Shown here one piece after another: positions 1 to 5,656 of a stretch of 15,388 nucleotides of DNA (position 1 is its first letter; each line of letters starts with the position of its first letter). Source of the stretch: an uncultured Collinsella sp. GTDB taxonomy: Bacteria; Actinomycetota; Coriobacteriia; Coriobacteriales; Coriobacteriaceae. A program made the position numbers and the translations under genes. The stretch lies in NCBI GenBank assembly GCA_937934355.1, contig CALGZY010000188.1:1-15388 (forward strand). The letters run 5' to 3'. The notes under the pieces are model-generated. The model searched no databases. It was not told the DNA's origin and saw nothing but the letters and a program-made list of their open reading frames with translations.

Positions 1-318
1 GGGATTGGTCAAAATCGTTTGACTATTAGCGGCTAAAATCGCCCGGCGCTAACACTGGCATTCGACGCCGCAGCGCTGCCGCATGTTGGTCTCGCCCATG
101 ACGATATGCTCGGCGAGCCGTTCTTCGTTAAACAGGCGCTAGGGTGCCGACCTAACATCATCATTTTCGACGCAATCACGCGAGCATCATTTTAGGAAAG
201 AGCCTCGCCCCATATCGTTGGAGCCAGGCCCGATTTAGCCTCTTGAAAATGTCCCGCCCGAATTAAAATAAGCAAAAAGAGTCCCATCCACTTGGAACCC
301 AAACAAATCACACGATTA
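1..318. other. Gene-poor left edge, no supported gene
   Basis: I see no gene here that I can support. On the minus strand a 29-codon open stretch ends at a TAG at 49-51 (tail reads RLFNEERLAEHIVMGETN and on to CGVECQC) and is closed upstream by a TAG at 139-141. It could be the decayed end of a gene, but I recognise no family. A second minus-strand stretch near 240-305 is equally short. No terminator hairpin with a T-run is visible just past the gene that ends at 319. Confidence 0.3.
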
Positions 319-834
319 CTAACGTCTACTCTGAGATGGTCTTTTTGCGTTGGAACCACTACCGAATTGTTTGATCTTATTGGCGCAAAGCTCTGTTAGG
401 GGCTCATCGATTGCTGCTTTGTAGTTGAAACCAAGAAGCTGCATGGTTCGAAGAGTATCAGCGGAGATTAGCTGACGAAATTGACCAAGCGCCATCGCTG
501 TCGCGTTTGGCGAAGAAGGCTCTTCGCCGTCCGATTGCATTGAAGCAAATATCTCCAACACACGCGCGATGGTGGCATCAAGGCCCTGACTATCGTCATC
601 GCAAATCTGAACACGCTCGAGCTCCGCCTTATACGTTTGAGCAATTCTTAAAGCTTCAGAGCGCTCTTCAAGGAGCTCATCATATGCGGCGCGCACTGAG
701 GCGGCATCCTTATCTCCCCTAATTGCTTTAACCTTTGTCGCTACAGCTGAGGCCGTACCTTTTGCCGCAAGAACAGCAAGAGAACTTCCAAGATCGACTA
801 AAACCTGCGTTGTATAAGGATCCATAACCCACAT
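319..834 (-). CDS. Hypothetical protein, helical, 171 aa
   Basis: I do not recognise the family. The protein opens with a moderately hydrophobic, alanine-rich segment (residues about 10-35, not clearly a membrane helix). A charged helical stretch follows (about 48-78, with DELLEERSEALRIAQTYKAE), which could form a coiled coil. An acidic serine-rich linker around 100-110 leads to a C-terminal part (about 115-150) of the form MALGQFRQLISADTLRTMQL, and the tail is basic (KRPSQSRR). No signal peptide or catalytic motif is visible. Two starts are possible: ATG at 834 and ATG at 825 (MDPYTT). Neither has a strong Shine-Dalgarno. It lies about 70 bases downstream of the membrane-anchored gene at 906-1445 on the same strand, so the two may share a transcript. 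It is real by length and composition; the function is unknown. Confidence 0.7.
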   Translation of the reverse strand: MWVMDPYTTQVLVDLGSSLAVLAAKGTASAVATKVKAIRGDKDAASVRAAYDELLEERSEALRIAQTYKAELERVQICDDDSQGLDATIARVLEIFASMQSDGEEPSSPNATAMALGQFRQLISADTLRTMQLLGFNYKAAIDEPLTELCANKIKQFGSGSNAKRPSQSRR

Positions 835-905
835 TTAATTGTATAAACGCTAGCCTTTATTGATATAAGGGTAGCGCAACATTCATAACGTCAAAATAGA
901 AGCCG

Positions 906-1445
906 TCAACCATTTTGATGAGGCGTAACCATATCAAAATCAATTGGAAGACCAAGTTCATAGTAGTTAAACGGCGATACATCAAGCTCGTCCAGAGTGC
1001 CATCTCCCCGACGGACCCAGGATTTCCCCTTTGCACATACAAAGGCAATCTCGACCAGCGGATGTCGGTGCATTCCGTAGAAGCCGCCCATATCGATAGC
1101 TACCGAATGAAGTCCCGGAGGAATCAAATCGAGTATCTTCCTGTATTGATATGAGAATTCCAAATCCTCGCCCTTGCAGCATCCTGCTCCATTGGTAACA
1201 ACAATTGTCGCAACCACCTCATATACGGGAAGATCGCTATCGTTGCGAATCACGATGCGCGACTCACCAGTGGGATCTCTTTCGAGCCATGCAGCAATTG
1301 AAGATGGTTGCGCTAATTTCTCAGCCATTTTCTGACGCTCGTCTTGTTCATTCATATGCTCCGTGTCGCGCCAAGCAACAAATATCGTCAGGCAAAACGA
1401 GGCGATAGTGAATAATGCCTGAACGCCTGTATAGAAAGCGGTCAT
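906..1445 (-). CDS. Membrane-anchored hypothetical protein, 179 aa
   Basis: The ATG at 1445 is chosen over the upstream TTG at 1451 because AGAAGG lies 9 bases before the ATG but only 3 before the TTG. A single N-terminal membrane helix (about residues 3-25, LFTIASFCLTIFVAW) is followed by a charged juxtamembrane segment (DTEHMNEQDERQKMAEKL). A soluble domain of about 130 residues comes next, beginning SRIVIRNDSDLPVYEVVATI and later reading PPGLHSVAIDMGGFYG, VEIAFVCAKGKSWVRRGDGTL. The pattern (residue pairs typical of beta strands, an RNDS-PVYEV start and a W-R-dG-L ending) resembles beta-sandwich domains seen in many uncharacterised actinobacterial proteins; that is recollection, not a search. 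Topology would be N-terminal anchor with the domain in the cytoplasm. It precedes 319-834 on the same strand. Function unknown. Confidence 0.75.
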   Translation of the reverse strand: MTAFYTGVQALFTIASFCLTIFVAWRDTEHMNEQDERQKMAEKLAQPSSIAAWLERDPTGESRIVIRNDSDLPVYEVVATIVVTNGAGCCKGEDLEFSYQYRKILDLIPPGLHSVAIDMGGFYGMHRHPLVEIAFVCAKGKSWVRRGDGTLDELDVSPFNYYELGLPIDFDMVTPHQNG

Positions 1446-1500
1446 AGGCAACGACCTTCTCTCGGGACAGATTCAAACCAGAGACCAACAGACAACTTAC

Positions 1501-1610
1501 CTAATATATTAGTGCTTATTTTAGTAAACAGAACTTCACTTTACTGCACTAACATGGTAAAGTGAGAAATTGGGTTGTCAGCAAGCTATAAAACTATTAG
1601 CTTGCTGACA
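1501..1610. repeat. Cluster of three perfect inverted repeats
   Basis: Three perfect dyads occur in 110 bases with no gene. CTAATATATTAG at 1501-1512 is a 12-base palindrome. TCACTTTAC at 1536-1544 pairs with GTAAAGTGA at 1557-1565 (9 bp, 12-base loop). TGTCAGCAAGCTA at 1576-1588 pairs with TAGCTTGCTGACA at 1598-1610 (13 bp, 9-base loop). None is followed by a T-run on either strand, so simple terminators are unlikely. They sit between the start of the minus-strand gene at 1445 and the plus-strand mini-ORFs at 1672, so they could be operators of divergent transcription or folded 5' leaders. Confidence 0.6.
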
Positions 1611-1671
1611 TCAGTACATGAAGCGAATCTAGCTTCGCAAAAAGTATAAAACATCGACGGAAAGGACGGTT

Positions 1672-1710
1672 ATGCCTACCTTATTCAGTAGCGCCTTCTA
1701 CAGACGGTAA
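1672..1710 (+). CDS. Putative 12-aa mini-ORF (MPTLFSSAFYRR)
   Basis: An ATG preceded by GGAAAGGACGGTT, a good Shine-Dalgarno with about 6 bases of spacing, opens a 12-codon frame that ends in TAA at 1708-1710. It has no recognisable family. It could be a leader peptide or a chance frame. Its ribosome site lies inside the 11-bp arm that can pair with 1781-1791. Confidence 0.2.
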   Translation: MPTLFSSAFYRR

Positions 1711-1723
1711 AAGGAGAACGCCT

Positions 1724-1753
1724 ATGGAGATATGGATCCAAGCTGTTCGCTAG
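1724..1753 (+). CDS. Putative 9-aa mini-ORF (MEIWIQAVR)
   Basis: This frame begins 13 bases after the stop of the 12-codon frame. It carries a textbook Shine-Dalgarno, AAAAGGAG, 7 bases before the ATG, and ends in TAG at 1751-1753 just before the GCCCGCTC hairpin. Two consecutive well-spaced ribosome sites are the only evidence for translation. The peptide is too short to classify. Confidence 0.2.
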   Translation: MEIWIQAVR

Positions 1754-1916
1754 CACAAGCCCGCTCTGCAGGAGCGGGCAAACCGTCCTTTGTCGACAAT
1801 GCAATAAAAGCACGCGGTCATTATTTTTAAACAGAAGTGTAAAACTGTCCATGGTTTTATTGGTTTTAACTCCCATTAACACAGGTCATCCACAATCAAA
1901 TAACTAGCAATAATCG

Positions 1917-2690
1917 TTAAACACGCATGGACATCTCCCTGCGCAGCCTATATCCTTTACTTAGCTTATCCTTCTCCTCACGCAGATGACGGCTATCGCT
2001 TTCGTCCTGCTTATTCCAGAGTGCAAGAAGTGTCGCCATGTGAGGATAAGACGGAGCACTTAAAGACGACGCCTCTTCAACGGCGCATAAAAATGGATAA
2101 ATCAAACGAACAGCATCGAGAAACGATCCGTGAACAGACGGATAGAGCACATCTTCATTCACCAAGCCGCTGTTCACCTGCATCGCAAGCCCCTCAAGGC
2201 AATTGGCAATTTCAGTTACATTCTTATTGAGAATAGCCTTCAAATCACTGCTGTCGAAACCATGATGATATGGATACAGATCCGGATAACAAAGATGCCA
2301 CTCTTTATACGCCTTAAGCAGCTCAGTCCAATTTGCTGGCGAGTCGATATATGACGAGACGGAAGCCGACAACTCATCGCATGAAACACCGCACAGATTG
2401 ATTAACTCTTTCTCTTCGAAAGAAGCCAGGCTTGCTACTGATAAGCTTCTATTAACCTTTCCGTATAGTGGGCAGGCCCTCGTAATATAAACCAATATTC
2501 TCAAGCGAGGAAAAACTTCGAGTCTAAGTGTGTCCGCAAAAGAGACTGACCACTCAAAACAGCGAATATAACTATCAAGCCTGATTTGCTTGAGCTGTAG
2601 ACGGCATGCGTGCGCAGCAATGAGGACGGCGATTAAGGTTGCAACATTTGCTGCACATCCGATGGGCCCATATAAAACATCAAGTGTCAT
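1917..2690 (-). CDS. Hypothetical protein with N-terminal membrane helix, 257 aa
   Basis: The ATG at 2690 is preceded by AAGGGG about 11 bases upstream. Residues about 9-30 (GPIGCAANVATLIAVLIAAH) form one membrane segment, followed by RLQLKQIRLDSYIRCFEWSVSF, which would begin a cytoplasmic domain. The rest is mainly helical, with EIANCLEGLAMQVNSGLVNEDVL at about 165-187 and a terminal charged segment (SDSRHLREEKDKLSKGYRLRREM). The layout of a short membrane anchor, then an arginine-rich helix, then NCLEGLA...G-vnedvl recalls DUF4760-like proteins, but I cannot confirm this and assign no function. Its start overlaps the stop of a 35-codon ORF by ATGA, suggesting translational coupling. No partner genes of known function adjoin it. 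Confidence 0.7.
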   Translation of the reverse strand: MTLDVLYGPIGCAANVATLIAVLIAAHACRLQLKQIRLDSYIRCFEWSVSFADTLRLEVFPRLRILVYITRACPLYGKVNRSLSVASLASFEEKELINLCGVSCDELSASVSSYIDSPANWTELLKAYKEWHLCYPDLYPYHHGFDSSDLKAILNKNVTEIANCLEGLAMQVNSGLVNEDVLYPSVHGSFLDAVRLIYPFLCAVEEASSLSAPSYPHMATLLALWNKQDESDSRHLREEKDKLSKGYRLRREMSMRV

Positions 2691-2794
2691 CTAGAAACCA
2701 ACCCCTTAACGATGTCATCACGGAGTTGCAAGTCATATGCAGCAGAAGCAATAAAAGCCTTAAGCTGGCGATAGACTTTATCGTTACCCAGCAT
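2687..2794 (-). CDS. Putative small coupled ORF, 35 aa
   Basis: An ATG at 2794 opens a frame of 35 residues (MLGNDKVYRQLKAFIASAAY, then a C-terminal half ending DDIVKGLVSR). Its TGA overlaps the ATG of the 257-aa gene in the classic ATGA form. GGGG lies about 6 bases before the ATG. The peptide looks like one charged, amphipathic helix-rich segment. The frame stays open upstream to a TAG near 2915 with no ATG, so it could also be the surviving C-terminal end of a longer broken gene. No family recognised. Confidence 0.35.
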   Translation of the reverse strand: MLGNDKVYRQLKAFIASAAYDLQLRDDIVKGLVSR

Positions 2795-2811
2795 GACAAC
2801 CCCAATAATCA

Positions 2812-2834
2812 GTCGACCAGATTGAATGGTCGAC
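2812..2834. promoter_or_regulatory. Perfect 8-bp dyad upstream of the small ORF
   Basis: GTCGACCA at 2812-2819 and TGGTCGAC at 2827-2834 form a perfect inverted repeat with a 7-base spacer, 18-40 bases upstream of the ATG at 2794. Position and symmetry fit an operator or a small 5'-leader hairpin for the minus-strand pair 2687-2794 / 1917-2690. No T-run follows on either strand, so it is probably not a terminator. Confidence 0.35.
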
Positions 2835-2940
2835 AAGTGGATGTTAGCGTATGCACCAGGCAGTGAACACTTGAGACAATAGTAACCTCCGACACCTTTG
2901 AAGGTCGTAGCGGTCTAATAATTTTTGCCGAACGGTAGCC

Positions 2941-2984
2941 GAAAAAACAAAGTGCCGGTGTACGGCATTTAAGATACACGGCAC
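2941..2984 (-). terminator. Possible Rho-independent terminator
   Basis: On the minus strand GTGCCGTGTA (2984-2975) pairs with TACACCGGCAC (2962-2952) with one bulged base, and the stem is followed by TTTGTTTTTT. This would stop leftward transcripts coming from the transposase-remnant region before they reach the 35-aa ORF. Confidence 0.45.
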
Positions 2985-3034
2985 CCGAACGCACTCATAG
3001 ACGGCGAGTACCCTCTCGAGGGGACGCATAATCC

Positions 3035-3048
3035 CTTTCGCAAATTGA
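3035..3048 (+). repeat. Left terminal inverted repeat
   Basis: CTTTCGCAAATTGA, perfect inverted match to 3645-3658. It marks the left boundary of the deleted IS256-type element. Confidence 0.6.
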
Positions 3049-3266
3049 CAACCGCATAGCGGAATACGGCCTGCGTCCCGTCATATGATTTCTGGCGACT
3101 AAACAACAAATCACCGACGAGGGAGGGGGGGCACGGGCCGCTTCTACGAACATCACATCGGTAGACGAGGGGTCGCTCGACGCGCCGCTCAACGAGGCGC
3201 GTCCGAGCTTATCGGGCCGAGCGCTATGAAAGGACGGCGGGCCGGAAGACCTACCACAGCGGCTAG

Positions 3267-3617
3267 TACGCGAGATGGCTCGTCACGGGCGCCAGGGAAG
3301 TCGATCTCAGCGTGCCGAAGCTCTGCGGGGCGGCCGCGAGGACGGTGCGCGACGGGTTCGCCGAGACGCTGGCCTACACGGAATTCCCGCCGGAGCACTG
3401 GCGCCGGATCAGGACGAACAACGGGATCGAGCGCATCAACCGCGAGATCAGGAGGAGGACGAGGGTCGTCGGGACCTTCCCGGACGGCAACTCGGCCCTC
3501 ATGCTGGTGACGGCGAGGCTGAAGTACATAGTGGAGCACGAGTGGGGCAAGAGGAGGTACCTGGACATGTCGAAGCTGGAGGAGATGGACGAGCTGAGGG
3601 GAAAGGCGGAGGGTTAA
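3267..3617 (+). pseudogene. IS256-family transposase, C-terminal fragment
   Basis: The frame is open from just after a TAG at 3264-3266 to a TAA at 3615-3617, about 116 residues. It contains the C-terminal signature of IS256/Mutator transposases: FPPEHWRRIRTNNGIERIN, then REIRRRTRVVGTFPDGNSAL, then MLVTARLKYIVEHEWGKRRY. The Glu of the IERxN segment corresponds to the third catalytic acidic residue of the DDE family. The two catalytic aspartates and the DNA-binding N-terminus are missing, so the product cannot be an active transposase. The GTG at 3312 has no special support as a start. Confidence 0.8.
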
Positions 3618-3644
3618 AAGAGGACGGGGCCGAGGACGACTAAA

Positions 3645-3658
3645 TCAATTTGCGAAAG
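3645..3658 (-). repeat. Right terminal inverted repeat
   Basis: TCAATTTGCGAAAG, perfect inverted match to 3035-3048. It lies 28 bases past the stop of the transposase fragment, the normal position for an IS right end. Confidence 0.6.
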
Positions 3659-3784
3659 AATCTTGACGGTACCGTGTTCCCCTCCACGGGCTCGCTGGTG
3701 CGGCTCGCGGGCGCGGTCATGTGCGAGCAGGACGAGATATGGCAGGAGTCCAGGTACTTCTCGGAGGTGAGGATGAACACATCT
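3659..3784 (+). pseudogene. Second transposase C-terminal fragment
   Basis: In the plus frame, right after the right terminal repeat, the translation reads NLDGTVFPSTGSLVRLAGAV, MCEQDEIWQESRYFSEVRMN. A tail of the form FPS...LVRLAGAV-EQdEiWqE-RYFSe-rM is what I expect at the C-terminus of Mutator-type transposases of another subgroup than the one at 3267-3617. It has no start and runs into sequence from an oppositely oriented transposase at about 3785. Identification is by motif memory only. Confidence 0.55.
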
Positions 3785-3785
3785 C

Positions 3786-4090
3786 GGCCACCGCCGCGAC
3801 GAGCGCGCGGTCGACGCGCCGGTGGTGCTCGAGGACGTCCTCGGGGAAGAAGCCGCCCGTCCAGAGTTGAGGGACACCCAGGTTGAGCATACCCACGCAT
3901 GTCACGAGGCGGCCTCTGTTGCCGTTCCTATTGTTGGCCCCATCGCCGCAGAGCTGGTCAACCTCGGCGTCCATGATGGCGGTAACCGCCTGCACGGCAA
4001 GCGGCATGAACAGAGATTGGATGTCCACCACCCCGTCCGCCAACTTCAGCATCGCAACGGACGAGGCATCGCATCTGACAGCATCACCAT
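3786..4090 (-). pseudogene. IS256-family transposase, N-terminal fragment
   Basis: On the minus strand, residues MLKLADGVVDIQSLFMPLAV and the following QAVTAIMDAEVDQLCGDGAN, NRNGNRGRLVTCVGMLNLGV, PQLWTGGFFPEDVLEHHRRV are the typical N-terminal half of an IS256-family transposase (the short E-D-L region followed by the GxN/RNG motif and the VG-L-L-VP-L strand). The frame with the likely true start (ATG at 4090 or 4084, MVMLSDA) is one base out of phase with the main frame starting DASSVAMLKL, suggesting a frameshift near 4070. Homology stops near 3787 (VAAVAEM), where the expected G-STR-V segment is replaced by unrelated sequence. A truncated relic. Confidence 0.75.
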
Positions 4091-4111
4091 AGCGGTCACC
4101 GCTCTTTCCCA

Positions 4112-4138
4112 GAATCCGTATTATGGTATTCCGGATTC
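4112..4138. repeat. 7-bp inverted repeat near the transposase relic start
   Basis: GAATCCG at 4112-4118 pairs with CGGATTC at 4132-4138. It lies upstream of the transposase N-terminal relic and next to the terminator hairpin. It could be part of the old IS terminus. Confidence 0.3.
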
Positions 4139-4140
4139 AA

Positions 4141-4180
4141 GAAAAGGGGCAGTTTTCCCCTTTTCGACGGCAGGCCGTCG
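4141..4180 (-). terminator. Likely terminator of the polysaccharide operon
   Basis: Reading leftward, first a CGACGG/CCGTCG hairpin (4180-4165), then GAAAAGGGG pairing with CCCCTTTTC (4165-4141, 7-base loop), followed by TTG. The second stem has the A-rich-side/T-rich-side form of an intrinsic terminator. It lies about 70 bases past the flippase stop, so it is the best candidate for the end of the operon. The stem is symmetrical, so it could also act on plus-strand transcripts. Confidence 0.5.
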
Positions 4181-4246
4181 GCGGATTTACATCAACGTAT
4201 CCGGTGCGATCGAAATCATAAGTCACATTAAAGCAGTGATTAACAC

Positions 4247-5656
4247 TTATTTCTTCAATGAGCAGGACCACTGCATGAGACCAGCTCTAATCAACGCAAA
4301 ATAATGGGAAGAGAATTTACGCGCAAGGTATATAGGCCATTTCCAATTATTATATGCAAGCTGAGCGGCCCCATTACCAACCACAAGCGCCCAGACGCCC
4401 ATGCCAGTAAAGGAAATTAAGACATACGACAATACAAAACCTGCAATAGCCGAAACTATATAAGCCGGGAGATAGGGGATTTCATTCGTACTGATAATGT
4501 AATTACAACACAATGAATGATGGTTCCAAACCGCAAGATAAACAACCAAGGCGAAATAAAGAAGCCCGTCGGGGGAAAAACCTTTCTTAACTAGGAACAA
4601 GACTGGGAAGCCGACAAACCAGACACCGATCGTGCATACAACAATTAAAATCCAATATAGAGACAGACTTTTTTCAATAATTTTTCGTGCAGTCTGAACT
4701 TCGCCACCAGCATAAGCAGATTGAAACATTGGAATAAAAGATCGAACGTAGGCGCTGGCAAACCCGTAAATTGCACCGCCAACTTGAATAATTAATGAAT
4801 ACTGAGAGTTAACCTCCACACCAAGAAAATAGGAGCAGAGCAGCGAACTCAACTGAGTGGAAGCATAGCAGCAAAGTTGAACAACGCCGTCCCTCCACGC
4901 CAAATAAGCCACTGAAATAAACGTTTCTTTTATTTCAGAAATAGAAACACCCGTACAAGCATCGTTTGCTTTTTTTATCGCCTCAGAGTGAACCTCCAGA
5001 AAGCGACCGCTAAAAAATCTCAGCACAATGTCATTAAACAGATAACCGATGGCAGCGCCAATGATGCCAAAACCCATAAACAGCAAAAACGCAGAAACCA
5101 CAAGCTGCCCAATGCGACCATAAGACTTTGCCCTGCTTTCAGCGGAAATATCCCCGAACCCTCTCAGGCAGGTCGTATAATGAAAAAAGAATAGATTAAA
5201 AAACACATCAAAACAAAAAATTAACCATGCGGTCCAACAAGAAAAGGGATCAATAGCGCTTGAAATTGAAGAAATGTAGGCAGTTCCAACTGTAGCGGTA
5301 AGCATCAGGACAACGCAAGAAATTAACGCGTAAACAATCCGGGATGTTTTAATCAATTTGCCAAGCAGCTCATAGTCTACAGAATCACCAACTTGAGATG
5401 AATCGTAGCCGCTCTTGCTAATGCTACGCGCACCGCTAAGACAATAGACAATATTTCTCGCAAAAGTTGGTGTAAAGCCAAATTCAAATAACAGCGTTAA
5501 ATTCCCAATGGCAACAAAAGTGTACCAGAGACCAAGTTCGGCGTTAGATAAGTAAGCAAGCAGAAACGGAAGAAGAAGGAAGCTGCTCCCCATTGAAAGA
5601 ACAGTGCTTACATAGTTCCATATAATGTCTGACTTGGTAGTATTAATTTTTGCCAT
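4247..5656 (-). CDS. wzx: Wzx-type oligosaccharide flippase, 469 aa
   Basis: A polytopic membrane protein of the MOP (multidrug/oligosaccharidyl-lipid/polysaccharide) exporter superfamily, about the usual length for Wzx. The start is typical: a short basic cytoplasmic N-terminus, then TVLSMGSSFLLLPFLLAYLS, ELGLWYTFVAIGNLTLLFEF and GFTPTFARNI. Further hydrophobic segments cover about 110-135, 145-165, 190-235, 290-310, 325-360, 375-395 and 400-450, consistent with roughly 12-14 helices. It would move the completed undecaprenyl-diphosphate-linked repeat unit from the inner to the outer face of the membrane. The ATG overlaps the stop of the polymerase gene by one base (TAATG), and GGAG lies 11 bases upstream. 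It is the last operon gene before the terminator and transposase relics. The sequence is strongly AT-rich compared with thrS, which fits horizontal exchange. The subfamily is a guess. Confidence 0.88.
   Translation of the reverse strand: MAKINTTKSDIIWNYVSTVLSMGSSFLLLPFLLAYLSNAELGLWYTFVAIGNLTLLFEFGFTPTFARNIVYCLSGARSISKSGYDSSQVGDSVDYELLGKLIKTSRIVYALISCVVLMLTATVGTAYISSISSAIDPFSCWTAWLIFCFDVFFNLFFFHYTTCLRGFGDISAESRAKSYGRIGQLVVSAFLLFMGFGIIGAAIGYLFNDIVLRFFSGRFLEVHSEAIKKANDACTGVSISEIKETFISVAYLAWRDGVVQLCCYASTQLSSLLCSYFLGVEVNSQYSLIIQVGGAIYGFASAYVRSFIPMFQSAYAGGEVQTARKIIEKSLSLYWILIVVCTIGVWFVGFPVLFLVKKGFSPDGLLYFALVVYLAVWNHHSLCCNYIISTNEIPYLPAYIVSAIAGFVLSYVLISFTGMGVWALVVGNGAAQLAYNNWKWPIYLARKFSSHYFALIRAGLMQWSCSLKK

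Larger units (their letters stand above)
1654..1796 (+). ncRNA. Possible fold-back small RNA / mini-ORF mRNA
   Basis: AAAGGACGGTT at 1661-1671 is perfectly complementary to AACCGTCCTTT at 1781-1791. Pairing can extend outward (TCGAC near 1654 with GTCGA after 1791, with a two-base bulge). Inside is a strong hairpin: GCCCGCTC at 1759-1766 with GAGCGGGC at 1772-1779 around a 5-base loop. Transcribed rightward, the long-range stem would hide the Shine-Dalgarno of the first mini-ORF. A TATAAA at 1645-1650 could be a -10 box, but I see no good -35. This 5'-to-3' end pairing is the kind of fold known from type I toxin mRNAs, but the encoded peptides here are shorter than any toxin I know. Assignment as RNA is inference. 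Confidence 0.3.
3035..3658 (+). mobile_element. Internally deleted IS256-type element, MITE-like, 624 bp
   Basis: The 14-bp sequence CTTTCGCAAATTGA at 3035-3048 has its perfect reverse complement at 3645-3658. Between them is the C-terminal part of an IS256/Mutator-family transposase on the plus strand, ending 28 bases inside the right repeat. Full IS256-family elements are roughly 1.3 kb with a transposase of about 400 aa, so this copy has lost most of its gene and, if mobile at all, would need a transposase in trans. I could not find a convincing target-site duplication: the flanks read GCATAATCC on the left and AATCTTGAC on the right. An 8-bp inverted repeat (GGGACGCA at 3021-3028, TGCGTCCC at 3072-3079) straddles the left terminus. 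Confidence 0.6.

Noticed and set aside
1685..1882. A 65-codon minus-strand frame in the intergenic region
   Set aside because: No ribosome site, no family, and it covers both strands of the hairpin element; the structure explains the sequence better.
2809..3029. Two overlapping 61-codon minus-strand frames right of the small ORF
   Set aside because: They cross a probable terminator and the left IS boundary, have no ribosome site at their starts and no recognisable features.
3189..3539. A 116-codon minus-strand frame over the transposase C-terminal fragment
   Set aside because: Arginine/proline-rich shadow of the plus-strand transposase with the RTNN-ERIN and RRRTRVVG motifs.
4165..4180. CGACGGC/GCCGTCG hairpin as an independent regulatory site
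   Set aside because: It directly adjoins the AAAAGGGG terminator stem past the flippase, so it is more simply part of the transcription end region.
3822..4304. A 160-codon plus-strand frame over the transposase N-terminal relic
   Set aside because: It lies opposite recognisable transposase sequence, runs through the terminator hairpin and into the end of wzx, and shows no family features.
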